Assembly: GCA_022605425.2 (NCBI GenBank)
Contig: JAKIMF020000011.1
Coordinates: 434,001 to 498,000 of the forward strand
DNA length: 64,000 nt
Source: Hamiltosporidium tvaerminnensis
Taxonomy: Eukaryota; Microsporidia; Dubosqiidae
Reading direction: 5' to 3'
In this document: piece by piece, positions 59,486 through 64,000 of the stretch
Layout of the letters: each line of letters opens with the position of its first letter
Numbering within the stretch: position 1 is the first letter of the stretch
Made by a program: the position numbers and the translations under genes
The notes under the pieces: model-generated
Seen by the model: the letters and a program-made list of their open reading frames with translations, nothing else
Told to the model about the DNA's origin: nothing
Database searches by the model: none

Positions 59486-59758
59486 GTGGCGATGTGGACT
59501 ACTAAGATTTTCAATAAAACATACTTTTATAATATTTCATTTAAAATTGTACAGTTTTCTGTGCGATTCGCTTTTGAAAATAAGAAAAAACAAAACACAA
59601 ATACTATTACTACAAATATGGAAAGTAAATTTGCGAAATCCGTCCTTCATAGTGAATATTATTCCGGTTGCGATGCGCTAAGCAAAAAGTTTCCAAAATA
59701 TTTAATACACATTGGACAAACAAGAAAATTGTATATCCGAAAGTTTTCGAATAAATAA
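59486..59758 (+). CDS. Small hypothetical frame, doubtful
   Basis: A 90-codon frame with a polar C-terminal half (KFAKSVLHSEYYSGCDALSK then KFPKYLIHIGQ) that looks more protein-like than its AT-rich surroundings. No CCC signal near the ATG and no family recognised. It may be the end of a decayed gene, given relics immediately upstream. Confidence 0.22.
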   Translation: MAMWTTKIFNKTYFYNISFKIVQFSVRFAFENKKKQNTNTITTNMESKFAKSVLHSEYYSGCDALSKKFPKYLIHIGQTRKLYIRKFSNK

Positions 59759-60751
59759 ATACTATTAGATTAGTATGGGATGGGTTTTGATTATATTTTC
59801 CGTGTCTAATGATTTCTTTTTTTTTGCTATCCTAAAAATTCTCGGTCTATATGCTAGTAATATATATTTTTTTTAATTAAAACCATATAAGCAAAGTCAA
59901 AAAATGTTTAAAGCCGAGTTTTAGTCTCTCATAGATTCAAAAATTAATAAGAAACACATTTACAATTCAATAAACGCTTATTATAAAGAAATGACACAGT
60001 TTTGAGCCTCATTATTTTTAATTTAGCCATCTGGTTATTTCTTATACACTTTTTTAATTTAATATCACTCTAAATTTTTATATTCATCTTCATCTTCATA
60101 TTCATACTTTTATTTTTTATTTTTTTACTGTTCGCCTTATCAATCATACAATATTTCAATTCTTCAGTATGTTTCATTATCTATACGAATTTCAAAAAAG
60201 CTTTTAGCCCAAGTTTATTTTAACTTCTAAAAAAAGTCTTGAGGATAGTAACTCATACACTACCACCGTCTCCAAATATTTATTCAGCAGTATTATTAAA
60301 CTTTTTGGATACATTTTAAAACTTATATACAGGCGTTCAAAAAAATATAAATGTATTTTATTAAATTCTAAAAGGGAAATATTCAAATTAATTAAAGAAT
60401 TTTACAATGATTATCAAGCTTCACAATTCCATCATGTTCATAAATATGCACCAGTGTTTATTTCGGCTTTCATCAATATCTCATAGTGTTGAAAAAATAT
60501 TTTTTAAAATGAAATACACGAACAAAATTTCAGATACAAATTAACAGATAAGCTTTTCAAGTCAGTAATTTCTACTGGTAAAGTTAAATTACATTTTTAA
60601 CAAATAATTAGTGACTAATCTCAACTATATAGATCTTCTTAATATTAAATTCAAGACATAATTTACATTATTTCGATTGGAATTTCTATGATAAAAAAAA
60701 TATGATTGCTGCTTAAATAAATTTTCTTTGAATTACGTATTTTTTATAATT
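59759..60751. other. No recognisable feature
   Basis: AT-rich spacer; only chance-like short frames. Confidence 0.5.
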
Positions 60752-61468
60752 TTATTTAAATGTATCACATCTTTTTAAAACATCGGCAAGTGTTATAGTT
60801 GTTTTCATGACATTAACGCAGTTCTAGGTTTAACATAAATAACTACTGCCCCAACACTCCATCAGTACCGCCTGCGATACCTACTTCCCAAAGCCTTTCA
60901 TTTACCAGACGTTTAGAACCTAATTACTAGGCGTGGCAGTTGCCCGGAGTTCGTTAATGTCCGTTGCATGGAGTATGATCGAAGGCAAAGTCGCCATTTG
61001 GGCTCCCCTAAGGCTATGCAGCATTCCCACTTATTCTACACTTTCTGAACCAAATAAACTTCTAGCTAAGATATATTTCAGAGATTTACATGGGGTCCAC
61101 CTAGACAGGCAATGTCATGCTTAAGGTATAACCTGCTACTTAGGTCTCATGGCTTTTAATGGTTTTTAATCTTCTTTGTTAAGTCTTCCAACCTGAGTGA
61201 GAAAGGCTAGTTTTTATGCTTTTACATGGTAATTTCCTACATGTTCAGTCGCGGTCTGCAATCTAATTGCATAAAAACTATAAAATATATTTGTAGAAAA
61301 AATTTCGCTATTTTAAAGACCTCTCCTCTTCATATAAACAGTAATGGAACAGCTAACATTGTAGCGTGATTTTATTCCCACAAAAAATCCAAACAATGAT
61401 CTTCACAGGAGTTTCACACACTCATTGCCAAACAGAAAGTTTTTTTTGTAGTTACCCATACTCCACCA
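60752..61468 (-). mobile_element. Interspersed ~0.7 kb element, family R copy 5
   Basis: Full-length copy in the minus orientation, starting TTATTTAAATGTATCACATC and ending near CCCATACTCCACC in plus-strand reading. It keeps GTTCGTTAATGTCCGTTGCA, TTACATGGGGTCCACCTAGA and CGCGGTCTGCAATCTAATT. It ends about 85 bp before the CCC signal of the Upf2-like gene, so it may bound or overlap that gene's promoter region. No target-site duplication found. Confidence 0.7.
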
Positions 61469-61551
61469 TTGATGTAAAATAATATAATATTTTTCTAAAA
61501 AATCCTGGTAAAATTTTATAATAAAAATTCTTTTCAAAAAATATTAGTCAA

Positions 61552-61554
61552 CCC
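61552..61554 (+). promoter_or_regulatory. CCC start-proximal signal of the Upf2-like gene
   Basis: TCAACCCATTTATG: CCC with 4 bases before the ATG at 61559, as for SmD2. Confidence 0.65.
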
Positions 61555-61558
61555 ATTT

Positions 61559-64000
61559 ATGAACTATAAAAATGAAAGAATCAAAATAATTAATTTAAAA
61601 ACAGAATTTCCTACAAAAAACTCTCCATTAAAACGAAAAATTTCCTTAATAAACAGAATAAAGACTTTAACACAAGACAATACAATTAAAGATGATATCG
61701 TAGAAGAACAAATGGGTAAATTTCTCAGTGAAATAACAACCGCTTTACTATCCAACAATATAAAGACATTTCAAGATATTTTTGCAATAATTGAAGTTCT
61801 CAAACATTTTTTAAATCAATATTTATCCACCAATCAAAATCTTTTAAACGATTTTTTTAACAGTTTATACCAAGTATTGGCAGATAAAGATAATAAGGAT
61901 TGTCTTATACAGCCATCAAAAGATACGTTTAATTTTATTTTATATTTAGAAATCAATTTTTGTGAAATTTATGATAAAAATTTTATAAAATTTGTTGAAA
62001 AATACTTTGAAAATACAAATCTAAATATTTTTTTATATTTAATTTATTATATTTCAATACAACTGAACGACAAAGATTTTTTCAAATTAGAAAATGAAAA
62101 AAATAAAATTTTAAAAAATTTTATCATAAAAAAACTTGAATCAGTTAATATTTCAGATATAAAAAATTGTCTAGAAAAGTCTAAATGGTACAAAGAATCT
62201 TTGTTGAATCTTGGTTGTGTCAGTACAGAGACAATGTCTGCTATTGAAAAAGAAACGGTTCCATTTCATAATGATTTTCTATTTTATTTTAAAAAATATG
62301 AAAAACGAAATATTGAAAGTAATACTCAAGAAATTATGTATAAATGTTTACAAAAAAAAGAAAAATTATTAGAATTTTTTGAAAAATATTTAAACAGTCA
62401 GATTGAGAGCGTTGTTGGTGGAAAAGAAAAGACATTTAAAATTGAAGAGAATTTAAAGATGCGATTAGAAGATGAAACGGTATTACCACAAATAGAAATG
62501 CTTAGAATATCAGATAATTTAATTACTTTACTTTTGAGTATAAGAAATTTACAGATTGAAAATATTTTATTTTCTATTTTTATTAAATTAGGAAAAATAG
62601 AATGTTTTGCTACAATTTTGGCCAGAAGTATCTCATTTTTACCTTTTTTTGAACCGATCAAAGAAAAAATGTTTTCTGTTTTAGAATCAAAAAACTTTTT
62701 ATCTAAAAATATTGCAATAAAATATTTAAGTGAGTTTTACATGTTAAACTGTATAAATTCAAATGAACTTTTAAAAACTTACGAATATTTATCTGATTCA
62801 GGTAATATTGTATTGGTACTTGATTCTTTAAAAAGAATAAATAAATTTATATTTGCTTGTAGAGAAGAAGAAAGTAAAATAATTTTTGAAAAAATACAAA
62901 ATATTAAAAATTATAGTTCTGGATATCAAAAAGCAGTTATTAATGATGGGTTGGCAGATATTTTTTCTAAGAATTATTCTGTTCAAACAAATATAAATGA
63001 ATTTATTATTTTTATTTTTAATGAAATTAATTTTGAACAAATCGTAAGTCTTTTTGGTATTTCTTTTGGTAGAAATAAAAATAATAATCAACGAAGAAAT
63101 GAAAAAAGATTTAAAGATTTAAAAAGTGAATTAAATAAAACAAAGAACACTTCTAAGAATGATTTAAGTGAATTAAAGGATTTAAAAAGTGAATTAAATA
63201 AAACAAAGAACACTTGTAAGAATAATTTAAGTGAATTAAAGGATTTAAAAAGTGAATTGAATAAAACAAAGAATAATTGTAAGAATGAAGTAAATGAATT
63301 AAAGGATTTAAAAAGTGAATTAAATAAAACAAAGAATAATTCTAAGAACAATAGTAAGAACAATGTAAAGGATTTAAATAAAACAAAGACTAGTTATAAT
63401 ATCAATTCTAATAACAACTATAAGAATGATCCAAGTGAATCAATCAATTTGGAAATTGAGTTAAATAACGAATTTAAGAATATTTCGAATTGTAATACAA
63501 TAACTGATATTAAAGATATTTCACTTTCAAATCCTGAATTTTTAAAAAAATGTTTTTTAGAAATTTATAAAATATTTTTAGATTTTCCTTTTCTAATTGT
63601 AATTACTTTAGGAAAAATGTATTATTTTAAAAATATAGATTTATTGGTAGAATTTTGTATTATTTTAAAGATTGGTGAATATATTTTAAAAATATTTTAT
63701 GATTTAACTATTTCTATGTTAAAAACGTTAGAAAAACAAACATTGTTGTGTTATACAGAATTTATATCTAAATTGATGAGTAGATTAGAAGAAGATTTTA
63801 AAAAAAATATAAAATTTGATAAAAATCAGACTAAAAAACCAAAAAATAATTTAAAATTACAAAATGTAAATTTAGAAGAAAATAATTTAAAATTACAAAA
63901 TGTAAATCAAAATATAAATTTTGAAGAAAATAATTTAAAATTACAAAAATATTTTAAAGATTTAAAAAATATAAATTTTGAAGAAAATAATTTAAAATTA
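61559..64000 (+). CDS. NMD2: Upf2/Nmd2-like MIF4G protein, 3' end beyond the window
   Basis: A stop-free frame of 814 codons from ATG at 61559 to the last base. Upf2 is the scaffold linking Upf1 and Upf3 in nonsense-mediated mRNA decay. Residues ~25-90 (KISLINRIKTLTQD ... MGKFLSEITTALLSNNIKTF) follow the start of the first MIF4G domain (paired helices, the K.LKT.T and YI.E.....L...I pattern). A second helical region at ~300-480 (FLPFFEPIKEKMFSVLE; AIKYLSEFYMLNCINSNEL) fits MIF4G-2. A charged repeat linker is at 520-603, and a third helical region at ~650-745. Known Upf2 proteins have three MIF4G domains and then an acidic Upf1-binding tail; the latter would lie off the window. A cap-binding CBP80-type protein is the main alternative. 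CCC signal four bases upstream. Confidence 0.6.
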   Translation, partial: MNYKNERIKIINLKTEFPTKNSPLKRKISLINRIKTLTQDNTIKDDIVEEQMGKFLSEITTALLSNNIKTFQDIFAIIEVLKHFLNQYLSTNQNLLNDFFNSLYQVLADKDNKDCLIQPSKDTFNFILYLEINFCEIYDKNFIKFVEKYFENTNLNIFLYLIYYISIQLNDKDFFKLENEKNKILKNFIIKKLESVNISDIKNCLEKSKWYKESLLNLGCVSTETMSAIEKETVPFHNDFLFYFKKYEKRNIESNTQEIMYKCLQKKEKLLEFFEKYLNSQIESVVGGKEKTFKIEENLKMRLEDETVLPQIEMLRISDNLITLLLSIRNLQIENILFSIFIKLGKIECFATILARSISFLPFFEPIKEKMFSVLESKNFLSKNIAIKYLSEFYMLNCINSNELLKTYEYLSDSGNIVLVLDSLKRINKFIFACREEESKIIFEKIQNIKNYSSGYQKAVINDGLADIFSKNYSVQTNINEFIIFIFNEINFEQIVSLFGISFGRNKNNNQRRNEKRFKDLKSELNKTKNTSKNDLSELKDLKSELNKTKNTCKNNLSELKDLKSELNKTKNNCKNEVNELKDLKSELNKTKNNSKNNSKNNVKDLNKTKTSYNINSNNNYKNDPSESINLEIELNNEFKNISNCNTITDIKDISLSNPEFLKKCFLEIYKIFLDFPFLIVITLGKMYYFKNIDLLVEFCIILKIGEYILKIFYDLTISMLKTLEKQTLLCYTEFISKLMSRLEEDFKKNIKFDKNQTKKPKNNLKLQNVNLEENNLKLQNVNQNINFEENNLKLQKYFKDLKNINFEENNLKL
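63116..63367 (+). repeat. 63-bp coding repeat, four copies
   Basis: Units begin at 63116, 63179, 63242 and 63305, encoding DLKSELNKTKNTSKNDLSEL plus K (21 residues) with small changes. All lengths are multiples of three, so the frame stays open. A second repeat (NNLKLQNVN/NINFEE type) begins near 63840 and runs off the edge. Confidence 0.93.

Noticed and set aside
62398-63363. Minus-strand frames of 87-91 codons
   Set aside because: Shadows of the 814-codon Upf2-like frame; the phenylalanine/leucine repeat is the reverse of its coding repeat.

Overview
The window looks like nuclear DNA from a large-genome microsporidian parasite, most likely something close to Hamiltosporidium (inference). 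The base composition is extremely AT-rich. Three of the four credible genes carry a CCC triplet 2 to 4 bases upstream of their ATG, the usual microsporidian start-proximal promoter signal, and no introns are needed. A decayed leucine-rich-repeat gene and a LINE with a restriction-like endonuclease also fit the large-genome lineages. A genome-wide search would be needed to name the species.

Positions 1 to about 36.8 kb are a gene desert and transposon graveyard. I find no intact gene there. It holds coding relics (6.1-8.1, 18.4-18.7, 23.9-24.5 and 28.3-30.5 kb), a 3' fragment of a LINE (31.2-32.7 kb), and several families of short interspersed elements without inverted termini. Two of these insertions keep clean target-site duplications (16 bp at 14.5/14.8 kb and 12 bp at 34.1/34.9 kb). 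Four full-length copies of a ~0.7 kb element lie here and a fifth at 60.8 kb.

From 36.9 to 46.4 kb is the main gene island: an SmD2 spliceosomal gene (minus), a nearly full-length but multiply broken LINE (minus), a tRNA-Gln(CTG) gene (plus), and a probable Exo84 exocyst gene (minus). The Exo84 reading frame is broken inside a coding minisatellite. The space between the tRNA and Exo84 is filled by large tandem arrays sharing the core TTAAAGGGGTGTTAA, which flips strand near 43.2 kb.

From 46.4 to 56 kb there is mostly satellite and microsatellite DNA (7, 31, 36, 41 and 71 bp units, plus a 0.7 kb T-rich tract), with a degraded Tc1-type transposase at 48.6-49.4 kb. An 86 bp triplication runs into the start of an intact 533-codon orphan gene (56.06-57.66 kb). 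After more relics and the fifth ~0.7 kb element, an 814-codon open frame runs off the right edge from 61,559. Its order of helical regions fits Upf2/Nmd2, the MIF4G scaffold of nonsense-mediated decay.

The four genes do not form an operon. They are housekeeping genes of RNA processing, RNA surveillance, translation and exocytosis, set among expanding repeats and decaying retroelements.
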